Shown here piece by piece: positions 1 to 7,017 of a DNA stretch of 9,133 nt. The notes beneath the pieces are model-generated. The model ran no database searches. It worked only from the letters and a program-made list of their open reading frames with translations, and was not told where the DNA came from. The first letter of the stretch is position 1; each line of letters opens with the position of its first letter. The stretch is from CAYRMV01 sp964425255 (lineage in GTDB: Bacteria > Bacteroidota > Bacteroidia > Flavobacteriales_D > Crocinitomicaceae), in assembly GCA_964425255.1 (NCBI GenBank), contig CAYRMV010000126.1:1-9133 (forward strand). The letters run 5' to 3'. Position numbers and translations under genes: made by a program.

Positions 1-837
1 TGTATCCGCACATCCGTTAGTTCCGGTAACAATGTAGAGCATCGTAAATATTTCAGAAGTAGAATAAGTGTGTTGAACACCACTTCCCGGAAAAGAACCG
101 GAAGAAAAGTTGGGTGTTCCATCTCCCCATATAATCGTGTAATTGGATCCTGCCGCACCTGAACCATCAAAAACGGTCATGTCATACGTTCCTCCGCCAC
201 AATTTTTGAATGAGGTGATCGGATCGATCAGAGCCGGTGCGGGACTTTGATTGACCGTTACCGTTTGTAAAAAATTTGCGCTGCAACCAGACGAATTGGT
301 TACTGTGAGTACCACATTAAATGTTTGTGTTCCACTACCAATTGCCTGAAAAGTGTGCGTAGGATTGGTTGCTGTGCTGGTGTTTGCTGAACCTGATGCA
401 GGATCGCCAAAGTTCCATGAGTACGATAGGCCTATGCCACTTGATGTGTTCGAAAAGCTTACAGGGATGTTGGCGCAGACATTGTTGTTGTTCACGCTGA
501 AACTGGCAATAGGCAGTGGGTCCGCGGTTACTTGGATCACGTCGGTAGCAATACAACCGGTGGCATCTTCGATGGTTAACGTGTAGGTCTGGTTGCTTAC
601 GGCTGTTACCACCGGGTTTGGACAGTTAGCACAACTAAGATTGGTACTTGGTGTCCAAGAATACGTGATCGTTCCAGTCCCCGTACCGGCTGCAACCGCT
701 CCTATTGTCGCGGTGGATCCAACACAAATGGAAGTATCCGGACCCGCATTTGCACTACAGGGTTGAGCCCAAGATTCTAAGGAATTGAAAAAGCAAAAAA
801 TAATAAAAACAAGAAAGTGTGAAAAGCAGTATTTCAT
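1..837 (-). CDS. Secreted PKD/Ig-like repeat surface protein, N-terminal part (cut by left edge)
   Basis: The frame is open from an ATG at 835-837 to the window edge (279 codons, no stop), so only the N-terminal part is present. Residues 1-24 are a signal peptide: a Lys near the start, a Phe/Ile-rich core, and a probable cut after SWA before QPC. Residues 27-105 resemble the Ig-like repeat of Bacteroidota adhesins, with NAGPDTSICVG, a CANCPNP motif (Cys69, Cys72) and a closing Asp-x-x-Gly-Cys. Residues 110-195 are a PKD domain (YSWNFGD at 139-145, NPTHTF at 158-163, Thr/Val-rich last strand). Residues 200-279 begin another PKD-like domain (IIWGDGTP, QHTYST). In this phylum such proteins are usually large, exported by type IX secretion and surface-attached or gliding-related. 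The C-terminal sorting domain that would prove this lies outside the window. The repeat architecture is clear; the biological role is unknown. Confidence 0.88.
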   Translation of the reverse strand, partial: MKYCFSHFLVFIIFCFFNSLESWAQPCSANAGPDTSICVGSTATIGAVAAGTGTGTITYSWTPSTNLSCANCPNPVVTAVSNQTYTLTIEDATGCIATDVIQVTADPLPIASFSVNNNNVCANIPVSFSNTSSGIGLSYSWNFGDPASGSANTSTATNPTHTFQAIGSGTQTFNVVLTVTNSSGCSANFLQTVTVNQSPAPALIDPITSFKNCGGGTYDMTVFDGSGAAGSNYTIIWGDGTPNFSSGSFPGSGVQHTYSTSEIFTMLYIVTGTNGCADT

Positions 838-991
838 ATGTTAGTTGTTGGCCGGGCAAAGTTGCTGAAAATTTGACGATTATAAAAGTATTGTTAATAA
901 AAAACACTATAGTTTTACTTCGGTAACTTGGGTGACAGTTCATTTGCAATCAGGAAGTTAACTTTGACCTATAATTTGAAAATCAACAGTT
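838..991. other. Divergent intergenic region between PKD protein and rhodanese operon
   Basis: These 154 bases separate two divergent genes and should contain both promoters. On the minus strand, CAACTTTG (complement of 857-864) is one base off the Bacteroidota -7 consensus TAnnTTTG and would give a leader of about 15 nt for the PKD gene. No convincing TTG lies at the right distance upstream of it, so this is weak. Minus-strand TACTTTTA, near 890, is another seven-of-eight match. No open frame in this stretch is convincing. Confidence 0.4.
959..966 (+). promoter_or_regulatory. Candidate -7 promoter element for the rhodanese pair
   Basis: TAACTTTG matches the Bacteroidota -7 consensus TAnnTTTG exactly and ends 25 nt before the first rhodanese ATG, giving a leader of roughly 20 nt. 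The -33 element is poor: TTTG at 943-946 is only 12 nt away and TTG at 928-930 is 28 nt away, whereas about 19 nt is expected. The call rests on the -7 match and its position. Confidence 0.45.
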
Positions 992-1243
992 ATGGAATAT
1001 ACAGTAGTAGATGTTCGAACTCATGCAGAATTCATGGGAGGACACGTGGCAAATGCGATCAACATTCCTTTGAATGAGATACCAAACCGGATGGAAGAGA
1101 TCAAAGCATTGAAGCAACCGCTTTTATTGTGTTGTGCAAGTGGAAATCGCAGCGGACAAGCAACGATGTTCTTGAAAGCTCAAGGACTAGAATGTGAGAA
1201 CGGAGGTTCTTGGTTGGATGTTAACTATCAATTAGCGCACTAA
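992..1243 (+). CDS. Short single-domain rhodanese-like sulfurtransferase
   Basis: This 83-residue protein is a minimal rhodanese (PF00581-type). VVDVRTHAEF at 5-14 is the family's DVRxxxEF strand-helix motif, followed by GGHVANAINIPL at 16-27. The active-site loop is CCASGNRS at 47-54, with Cys48 as the likely persulfide-carrying nucleophile and Arg53 and Ser54 closing the loop. It ends in ENGGSW at 69-74. Single-domain rhodaneses carry sulfane sulfur on the active Cys; the donor and acceptor cannot be read from sequence. The start is secure, because an in-frame TGA lies at 977-979 just upstream. The protein therefore begins right at the central strand and lacks the N-terminal helix present in its neighbour. 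There is no signal peptide, so it is cytoplasmic. It is first in a two-gene operon, with only 1 nt before the next ATG. Confidence 0.93.
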   Translation: MEYTVVDVRTHAEFMGGHVANAINIPLNEIPNRMEEIKALKQPLLLCCASGNRSGQATMFLKAQGLECENGGSWLDVNYQLAH

Positions 1244-1244
1244 G

Positions 1245-1547
1245 ATGTCATTTTTAAAGAAACTTTTCGGTCCGGGACCAGACTTCAAAGCCATGATGGC
1301 GCAAGGTGCGATTATTCTGGATGTACGTTCTCCGGGAGAATTTGCAGGCGGTCATATCAAAGGAGCTAAAAACGTTCCGCTTCAACAATTAGCAGCCGGT
1401 GTAAAATCCCTGGCAAAAGATAAACCAATCATTACTTGTTGCGCGTCCGGAATGCGCAGTGCCAGTGCGAAATCACAACTGAAAAGTATGGGTTTTGAAA
1501 AAGTGGAGAATGGAGGAAGTTGGACGCGTCTGAAGTCCATGATCTAA
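1245..1547 (+). CDS. Single-domain rhodanese-like sulfurtransferase (tandem paralogue)
   Basis: This 100-residue rhodanese is a paralogue of the gene 1 nt upstream. It has an extra N-terminal segment (MSFLKKLFGPG, then an amphipathic helix to residue 21), then ILDVRSPGEF at 24-33, GGHIKGAKNVPL at 35-46 and the active-site loop CCASGMRS at 65-72. Cys66 is the predicted nucleophile and Arg71 closes the loop. The shared C-terminal ENGGSW is at 88-93. The double Cys before the loop occurs in both copies. The MSFLKKLFG start could form a short amphipathic membrane-contacting helix, but it is too short and charged for a signal peptide. Family knowledge supports sulfane-sulfur transfer; the specific pathway is unknown. 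A strong terminator 26 nt after the stop ends the operon. Confidence 0.94.
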   Translation: MSFLKKLFGPGPDFKAMMAQGAIILDVRSPGEFAGGHIKGAKNVPLQQLAAGVKSLAKDKPIITCCASGMRSASAKSQLKSMGFEKVENGGSWTRLKSMI

Positions 1548-1572
1548 TGATCACATATTATCAAAGTATACT

Positions 1573-1596
1573 AAAAGAGGGGGGACCCTCTTTTTT
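1573..1596 (+). terminator. Intrinsic terminator of the rhodanese operon
   Basis: A perfect 9-bp stem, AAAAGAGGG (1573-1581) with CCCTCTTTT (1586-1594), is capped by a GGGA tetraloop of the stable GNRA class. T residues run through 1596. The A/T outer part of the stem makes it partly bidirectional. It lies 26 nt after the second rhodanese stop. Confidence 0.88.
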
Positions 1597-1627
1597 CTTA
1601 TATGTAACTTTTGTAACCAAATTACTC

Positions 1628-1657
1628 TTGATATAAATAAATTTTGTTGTAGATTTG
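1628..1657 (+). promoter_or_regulatory. Consensus Bacteroidota promoter upstream of hairpin RNA / lysozyme-fold gene
   Basis: TTG at 1628-1630 is followed by exactly 19 nt and then TAGATTTG at 1650-1657, a full match to the Bacteroidota -33/-7 pattern (TTG ... TAnnTTTG). Transcription should start around 1661-1665. It lies just after the rhodanese terminator, so it starts a new unit. The first thing transcribed is the hairpin at 1690-1725, not a reading frame. Confidence 0.7.
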
Positions 1658-1663
1658 TACTGA

Positions 1664-1731
1664 TTTAGGTGGTTAGGTTAGGTTGATTAGAAAGAGCATC
1701 AGGACGCCCGTCTTGGTGCTCTTTCGCTTTT
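1664..1731 (+). ncRNA. Candidate ~70-nt small RNA or attenuating leader
   Basis: The segment lies between a consensus promoter (1628-1657) and a strong hairpin (1690-1725) followed by GCTTTTA. It has no ATG and no plausible short reading frame. The single-stranded 5' part (about 1664-1689) is G/T-rich with GGTTAG-like repeats (GGTGGTTAGGTTAGGTT). That could pair with C/A-rich mRNA starts if this is an independent small RNA. The alternative is a 5' leader of the gene starting at 1805, where the hairpin would act as an attenuator or stability element. No Rfam family is recognised. The 5' end is estimated from promoter geometry. Confidence 0.4.
1690..1730 (+). terminator. 16-bp hairpin with short T-run (terminator or attenuator)
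   Basis: Positions 1690-1705 pair with 1710-1725 over 16 bp (two G-T pairs, the rest Watson-Crick) around a GCCC loop. The lower 9 bp, GAAAGAGCA with TGCTCTTTC, are perfect. It is followed by GCTTTTA, a T-run of only four, so termination may be partial. That would suit an attenuator for the gene at 1805. Confidence 0.65.
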
Positions 1732-1804
1732 ATTCACTGAGTTGAAACAAAATGTTCTTTTCGCAGTATACGCTCGTGTACAAACAAAAGCTAGTTTTTC
1801 CTGC

Positions 1805-2977
1805 ATGAAACGTTTTTTCAAAAGTAAGTGGGTACGCATTCCTTACACCATTGTGCTCTACGGCTTTGCTGTTTATGGTTTCTTTCTCACCTTCACGTTT
1901 TTCGCAATGAAATTCGGTTGGACCAAAGACGGCGGAAACATCGATCAAAACAACCGCTACTTTCAGGAAATGCATGACAAATACAACCAAAACTTCCGGA
2001 TAGATAGTGTGTCGATGGCAAAACACCGCTACGAAGTCATGGAACGCATTCTGGTATTGAATAACTTTTATCCCAAAAATGCCCAACAGATCTTACAGGT
2101 TTACACCGAAAAACGCGATGAAAAACTAGCCCTGCAAATGCTGGATGCTGTCGACTTGCGTTTGCGCTCCAATCAGGCGTACAGACAAGCACTACAAAAA
2201 ATGAAAACGATGACCGCTTCCGTTAAGAAAACAACCGGATTGAGCGTTTTTGAATGGATGAACATCGATGAATGGAAACATTTTCGTGAAGCGCTGGCAA
2301 AGGATCAAAAGATCATTGATTCGGTAGCGAAGGTAACCGGCGTGGAAGGACGTTTGATCGTTTCCTGTCTGGTGGGAGAACAAGTACGTTTATTCAACTC
2401 AAGACGCGAACGTTTTAAAGATCTGGTTTCTCCATTGAAATCATTGGCCTTAGAAACCAATATGTCTTATGGCGTTACAGGGATCAAGGAATTCACGGCG
2501 ATTCGAATTGAAACCTTACTCAAAGATTCTACCAGTCAGTTCTATCTGGGAAAAGAATACGCTCACTTGTTGGATTATGATTCCACGATCAATTATGCCA
2601 ATAAACTGAATGATACGATGTCGGTGCGCTTGCAGCGTTTGGTGCAATGGGACAATCATTATTATTCATATTTGTATGCGGCCCTGTATTTGAAACAGAT
2701 CAAAACGCAGTGGGAGCGAGCTGGTTACCCGATCGATGATCGTCCGGAAATTCTGGCATCTCTTTTCAATTTAGGTTACCAAAAATCGAAACCAAAGCCA
2801 AATCCTGCAGTAGGTGGCTCTGTTTATAAGATCCGGGACGTGGAATATACCTTTGGTGCAGTTGCCTATGAATTCTATTACAGCGGCGAATTATCGAATT
2901 TATTTCCCTACGAACGGAGTCGGTTCGATTTCAATAAGCCCCTTCCACCAGTGAAAGGGAAGAAAGCAGAAACGTAA
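1805..2977 (+). CDS. Membrane-anchored protein with probable lysozyme-fold (transglycosylase-like) domain
   Basis: The protein has 390 residues from the ATG at 1805. A TTG at 1742 would add 21 residues before MKRFFKSK, but the ATG puts a basic start directly before the membrane helix and is preferred. Residues 12-34 form one hydrophobic helix, so the remainder is probably periplasmic. Residues 80-175 are helical and unassigned. Residues 176-325 follow the order of a lysozyme-like transglycosylase: GRLIVSCLVGEQVRLFNS at 182-199, with Glu192 at the catalytic-Glu position; SYGVTGIKEFTA at 221-232, matching the glycine-turn segment; and a Tyr-rich helix leading to RPEILASLFNLG at 313-324, matching the AAYNAG-type segment. 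The pattern recalls DUF1402-like proteins. This is fold-level recognition by eye, and activity on peptidoglycan is inference. The WG-repeat gene follows 65 nt downstream with no terminator between, so they are probably co-transcribed. Confidence 0.82.
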   Translation: MKRFFKSKWVRIPYTIVLYGFAVYGFFLTFTFFAMKFGWTKDGGNIDQNNRYFQEMHDKYNQNFRIDSVSMAKHRYEVMERILVLNNFYPKNAQQILQVYTEKRDEKLALQMLDAVDLRLRSNQAYRQALQKMKTMTASVKKTTGLSVFEWMNIDEWKHFREALAKDQKIIDSVAKVTGVEGRLIVSCLVGEQVRLFNSRRERFKDLVSPLKSLALETNMSYGVTGIKEFTAIRIETLLKDSTSQFYLGKEYAHLLDYDSTINYANKLNDTMSVRLQRLVQWDNHYYSYLYAALYLKQIKTQWERAGYPIDDRPEILASLFNLGYQKSKPKPNPAVGGSVYKIRDVEYTFGAVAYEFYYSGELSNLFPYERSRFDFNKPLPPVKGKKAET

Positions 2978-3042
2978 GTCTTGAACTGATAAAGCGCCAT
3001 GTGGAAATGTAACAAACGGGACTTTTCCGGTTATGATGACTC

Positions 3043-6000
3043 ATGCTATTTATGAGAAAACTTTTTCTTACGTGTTTGCTTTTATGCCGCTTCCAAACGC
3101 TATGCGCGCAGGAAAAGGTAGTGCCCTTTCATGATTACCGCAATTGTACCGTTGGATTTAAACGTGGAAAAGAAATTGTTTGGCCTGCGGTTTTTGAATT
3201 GGCCTATCAGCGCCATTGGCCTTTTTCAAATCAACAAACACAGACAAATTGGATCGTCCGCAAAGAAGGAAAAAGCGGGATGTTAGATGCTTTTGGTAAA
3301 GAATTAATCCCGTGTTTATACGATTCGTTATTGGTTGGTTCTGACACGGTGTTCGTTGCCACCAAAAAAGGTAAATATGGTCTGGTTTCAATCAGCGGCA
3401 AAGAGCTTTGCGCCTTTGAATTTCAGCAACTTTTCGGGATGCCTTACACCAACCGGTTCAAATTCAGAGTAGGTGATAAATGGGGGCTCTTAAATAGCCA
3501 ATTCGAAAAAGCGAGTGAGGCAATCTATTCGGAAATTGAAGCTTTCCCAACGGAACAATATAGCTATGAAGGTAGGACTAACTTTTCAACGACTTATTTT
3601 CGAGTCGTTCAAGAGAAGGTGTCGGGTGTTTTTCATATAGATCGCGGTGAATTAATTGCTCCGGAATATTTATACATCGAAGGACATTTTCCAAGAGCGG
3701 ATCTTCCTTTTGAACCGGTGTTTACCTGTGCTCAAGATTCTACTTTTGAAATTCGCACCTGCGATCCGAAGGTATTTGCAAAGCCTGTTGACCGCTATCA
3801 TGAATTCCGCATTCACTTTGCCCAAAATTATTTCAGTGACGAAGATCGCATTCCAAAAGTTGTTTTGCTCGATGCGAAGACCGGTTTATATGCCGCGATC
3901 GACCTGAAAACTGGACTACAAAGCTTATGGTATCAACAAGTGACACCTTACGGGAATTATTATGTCGTGTCGGATAAGCGCGAACACGTGCTTCTGAATC
4001 GTAGTTTTCAAGAAGTTTATCGTTCCGGCAAAGCTTATTTTAAAATGCCAAATACTGTTGTTTCGGCAGAAGATTGGTACATGGAGTTGGATGAACTGGA
4101 GGGTTATTTAGAAGAAAATGAATCGTTTATCCCCTTCTTCGCGCCTGTTGCTGCAGAAAGAGACAGTGCTCAAATGTGTAGTTTTCTAGCAATCAAATAC
4201 GGTTTTATTTTTTTAATAAGCCCACGTAAAAATAAACTGCCTGAAATGCAGGTGATGATGCTGGAATCCGGAGCAGTTTCTACCAAGAAATACGACCTGG
4301 TTGAATTTTTCTTGAAAGATGATGAAATCTACTTTTGGTGTTATCAGTATGGTTCGGATCAAAACGGTTCAGCGCAGCTTACAATACTCAATGATCGCTT
4401 GGAAACTGTGAAAAAGATTTCGTGTTTTCCCGAATACCAAAGACGAATTTATCGAACTGCAAATTGTTCCAGGCCAGAAGTGATCCTTGTTAATTCTACC
4501 AACGACAGAATGGGGGCGATTCGTCCCGATGGGAGTGTGGCCATTCCGTTTATTTATGGCTGTTTGGAGCCTTTGCATGCACAGTCTAGCAGTAACTACC
4601 GCCACGGGACCTACGACACCTATTTGTTAGCGTGCTTGGATAAAACCGAGGATGCCTATGGACGCGTGAAGAAAATCTTGCTTTCAACAAAGGGTGAACG
4701 ATTATTGCCAATTGCCTTTACCAACTATGTGCTTTATCCGGATAGCGTTTTGCTGGCATATGGTTCGGAACTGGGCGAATTGTATGACAAAAATCTGAAA
4801 CTCATTCAAAAGGATTGCCGGGATGTTCGAAGTTCAGTCATGCTGGATTACCAGAATAAATACAAATTGAACGTTCGACAGCCGAATCAACCTGGAGTTA
4901 CCATTCCGGCAGTATATTTTGTGCATGACAGTATACTTTATTGTTACGGGGAAGGGAAGGGACAGCGCCTAGACGATACTTATTTTCTGTTTCCATTCGA
5001 TTCTATGGTCGTTTTGAATCATTACATCATAAACCGAAATGGAAAAGTGCTTGGATATTATACTCAACCTCCAAAGAAAAGTCTTCCGGCACCAAAAGAA
5101 ATGCAGATTCAGCGGTCCGAATTCATGCGTGTAGAACACAACGGCCGTGTTTTTTATTGGAAAGGGAAATACGAACCTAACGGAACAAGCACATGGTATT
5201 TATACGATAGTACGCAGCGCAACTTGGTTCATAACTTTGCATTTGATTTTCCGATACTGGAAGGGAATACCCAATTCGAAGTATTCAAAGCCGGAGGTAA
5301 GTTTGGCCTACTCGATGGGCAATTCGAGATTTTGTTGCCTGCTGAGTATGATTTCATTCATTTGGGATCAGGGATTTTACTTTACACCAAGGGGAAATGG
5401 CGCATATATGATTTTGCCAAAAAGCGATTTTCAGAGGAGTTCGATGCGCTAGGCTTGAATAAATACAATACCGGTCGCTTTGTGTTTCGAAACGATTCCA
5501 TAGGTTTCTTAGATGATTCTATGCGATTGTCAATTCCATTTATGACAAAGGCGCAAATGAAGGCGCGGAAGGATGTAACGAAACTTTGCAGATATACGAA
5601 AGTAGATCCGTTTTCCGATGAACCCAAGTTGAATTTTACAGTTTGGGATGCCTTGATCCTGGAGCGGAACACAAATTACTTTGCGGCTATAAATGCAGAG
5701 TTCTTAGTGAATCGCGAATACTATAAAAATACGGGTCGTGCTTATCTGGAATTGAATCTTGTACCGTTTTTTCCGGTAGCATTTCCGGGTGAACGTCCTA
5801 AAATGTACTTTACACAGAACTCAACAGTCATCCATTACAAACGTAAGTACACTTTGCATTTCGATAATTTGTATTCGCAGGTTACCACGACTTACTTTGA
5901 GGCCAAAGTGTTTGCTGCTTACTATAACAAGCCGGATCTGCGTCTGCAGGAGATAAGCACTGGAACTTATTGGCTGCGCAATGGAAAAGTAGAGACCTTG

Positions 6001-6282
6001 ACCTTGAAAAATATCGTGAAGCAAGATGCCGTGTCGAAGGATGCTTTCAAAGAGATCGTTTATCAGAAATTAAATGAAAACCAATTTAAAGGAGTCAATT
6101 GCGTAGATATCTACCGACTATTGTCCGTTTATGAAAAACAATGTTATCTGCATTCGAGTGGATTGATCTTGTATTTAGTGACCAATGGAGAACTGCAAAG
6201 TTTTAATATTCCTTTTTCTTCGATCAAACAGGTGTTACAGCCGGCTTTAAAAGAGCATCTGCATCGCGGGTATTACCTATGA
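3043..6282 (+). CDS. Large secreted WG-repeat protein with DUF3298-like C-terminus
   Basis: The protein has 1079 residues from the ATG at 3043. The ATG at 3052 (MRKLF...) is equally plausible, and both give a signal peptide ending near LCAQ (residues 20-23). WG-type repeats, here with degenerate Gly-hydrophobic signatures, are visible at about 78-97 (SGMLDAFGKELIPCLYD), 112-130 (YGLVSISGKEL), 147-165 (WGLLNSQFEK), 195-212, 490-508 (MGAIRPDGSVAIPFIYG), 753-772 (FGLLDGQFEILLPAEYD), 785-803 and 820-833. The stretch at 215-480 has no clear repeats. Residues 863-1079 look like a DUF3298-type domain: ISTGTYWL at 971-978, a helix with KEIVYQKL, CYLHSSGLILYLV at 1034-1046 and IPFSSIKQVLQPAL near the end. 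WG repeats are thought to be protein-binding, and the substrate is unknown. It lies downstream of the lysozyme-fold gene and overlaps the convergent gene by 6 bp. Confidence 0.88.
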   Translation: MLFMRKLFLTCLLLCRFQTLCAQEKVVPFHDYRNCTVGFKRGKEIVWPAVFELAYQRHWPFSNQQTQTNWIVRKEGKSGMLDAFGKELIPCLYDSLLVGSDTVFVATKKGKYGLVSISGKELCAFEFQQLFGMPYTNRFKFRVGDKWGLLNSQFEKASEAIYSEIEAFPTEQYSYEGRTNFSTTYFRVVQEKVSGVFHIDRGELIAPEYLYIEGHFPRADLPFEPVFTCAQDSTFEIRTCDPKVFAKPVDRYHEFRIHFAQNYFSDEDRIPKVVLLDAKTGLYAAIDLKTGLQSLWYQQVTPYGNYYVVSDKREHVLLNRSFQEVYRSGKAYFKMPNTVVSAEDWYMELDELEGYLEENESFIPFFAPVAAERDSAQMCSFLAIKYGFIFLISPRKNKLPEMQVMMLESGAVSTKKYDLVEFFLKDDEIYFWCYQYGSDQNGSAQLTILNDRLETVKKISCFPEYQRRIYRTANCSRPEVILVNSTNDRMGAIRPDGSVAIPFIYGCLEPLHAQSSSNYRHGTYDTYLLACLDKTEDAYGRVKKILLSTKGERLLPIAFTNYVLYPDSVLLAYGSELGELYDKNLKLIQKDCRDVRSSVMLDYQNKYKLNVRQPNQPGVTIPAVYFVHDSILYCYGEGKGQRLDDTYFLFPFDSMVVLNHYIINRNGKVLGYYTQPPKKSLPAPKEMQIQRSEFMRVEHNGRVFYWKGKYEPNGTSTWYLYDSTQRNLVHNFAFDFPILEGNTQFEVFKAGGKFGLLDGQFEILLPAEYDFIHLGSGILLYTKGKWRIYDFAKKRFSEEFDALGLNKYNTGRFVFRNDSIGFLDDSMRLSIPFMTKAQMKARKDVTKLCRYTKVDPFSDEPKLNFTVWDALILERNTNYFAAINAEFLVNREYYKNTGRAYLELNLVPFFPVAFPGERPKMYFTQNSTVIHYKRKYTLHFDNLYSQVTTTYFEAKVFAAYYNKPDLRLQEISTGTYWLRNGKVETLTLKNIVKQDAVSKDAFKEIVYQKLNENQFKGVNCVDIYRLLSVYEKQCYLHSSGLILYLVTNGELQSFNIPFSSIKQVLQPALKEHLHRGYYL

Positions 6283-7008
6283 TTTCTTGCAAACCACGTG
6301 AAAACAGGTTTGGAACAGTTCGTATTTTACCCAACATTTACCTTCTTGTCTCAGATCGAACAGGGCATGGGCCAGTGCCTCTTTCAGATGGCGCAATTCA
6401 CCTTCGTTGAAAGGACGTTGTCCGAGGAACGTAGCGTAAGACACGTCAAAAGTAGTTCCGTGCAAGTGCGACGATCGTTTGATGGCATTTCGGTTGTGCT
6501 TTCGCAGTCGATCGACTGATTTTCGTGTGCGGAGTAGGGAAGTGACCACAAAGCGGGTCCCTTCCAGATCGGTTTGTTTGAGTTTTTTTTGAAAGCGTAA
6601 GTAGAGCGTGTCAAGGAAATCGCGCACGTGTGGTTTCGCAAACGCATAGGAGTAGTGCATGGTATCGATGAAATAACGATCGGTATTTTCCAATAAGACC
6701 AATTCACCGGCGTGAAATGCTTTTCTGATCTCCGGAATGTAGCGCAGTTCCCGTTTTAGACCCGTATTCCAAGAATGTTCCCAGTAGGCATGTACGTCGT
6801 CATTCATCTGCCAGGCATGCGTTTCAGACTGTTCACAGGGTTCCGGAACCGGTTTGGCTTTCAGGAGAATTGCTTGTTGGGGAAATACCTGTTCCAGAAT
6901 GCGTGTTCCTTGAACTGGATACATGAAAAAGAGGACCAAGGCAATGAACCAACTGAAGAGTAAAAGACCGATGGTTCCATGGACGAGGTATTTCCGGGAG
7001 AATTTCAT
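6277..7008 (-). CDS. Membrane-anchored M15-peptidase-like (DUF5715-type) protein
   Basis: This 243-residue protein has a basic N-terminus, one membrane helix at about 11-30 and a periplasmic C-terminal domain. Residues 152-160 (RFVVTSLLR), Asn172 and the motif S179-x-H181-x-x-G184-x-T-x-D188 (within SSHLHGTTFDVS) match the M15 D-Ala-D-Ala carboxypeptidase zinc-site pattern SxHxxGxxxD. CFHVV at 235-239 supplies a third likely ligand, His237. In M15 enzymes a catalytic Glu sits three residues before that last His, but here the residue is Thr234. Metal ligands are therefore kept while the usual general base is missing. Four Cys (58, 225, 235, 240) could form disulfides. The family resembles Bacteroidota DUF5715 proteins. 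A cell-wall role is likely from the fold, and active peptidase function is doubtful. The stop TAG (complement of 6277-6279) lies inside the end of the convergent WG gene. Confidence 0.85.
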   Translation of the reverse strand: MKFSRKYLVHGTIGLLLFSWFIALVLFFMYPVQGTRILEQVFPQQAILLKAKPVPEPCEQSETHAWQMNDDVHAYWEHSWNTGLKRELRYIPEIRKAFHAGELVLLENTDRYFIDTMHYSYAFAKPHVRDFLDTLYLRFQKKLKQTDLEGTRFVVTSLLRTRKSVDRLRKHNRNAIKRSSHLHGTTFDVSYATFLGQRPFNEGELRHLKEALAHALFDLRQEGKCWVKYELFQTCFHVVCKKS

Positions 7009-7017
7009 GCGGAACTA

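Noticed and set aside
335..586. Short frames on both strands inside the PKD gene
   Set aside because: Both lie within the 279-codon open PKD frame, which explains the region fully.
755..949. 64-residue minus-strand frame reaching into the divergent intergenic region
   Set aside because: It overlaps the signal-peptide end of the PKD gene in another frame. The PKD frame has a clear signal peptide and repeat domains; this one has no recognisable feature.
1669..1689. GGTTAG-type direct repeats as a CRISPR-like or telomere-like array
   Set aside because: Only two or three short imperfect copies over about 20 nt with no spacers; they are better seen as part of the candidate RNA leader.
1742..1804. 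TTG start extending the lysozyme-fold protein by 21 residues
   Set aside because: The ATG at 1805 gives MKRFFKSK directly before the membrane helix. The extension is polar, adds no recognisable element and would start just after the hairpin.
1730..2086. 118-residue minus-strand frame opposite the lysozyme-fold gene
   Set aside because: It is a shadow of the plus-strand gene: no domain, no promoter, and the plus frame has a membrane helix and fold-like motifs.
4941..5452. Two plus-strand frames within the 1079-residue WG gene, considered as evidence of a frameshift
   Set aside because: The main frame stays open and coherent through this region, with WG-like segments on both sides, so there is no frameshift.
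6298..6963. Frames overlapping the M15-like gene on both strands
   Set aside because: They carry no recognisable features, while the 243-residue minus frame has a membrane helix and the SxHxxGxxxD motif.
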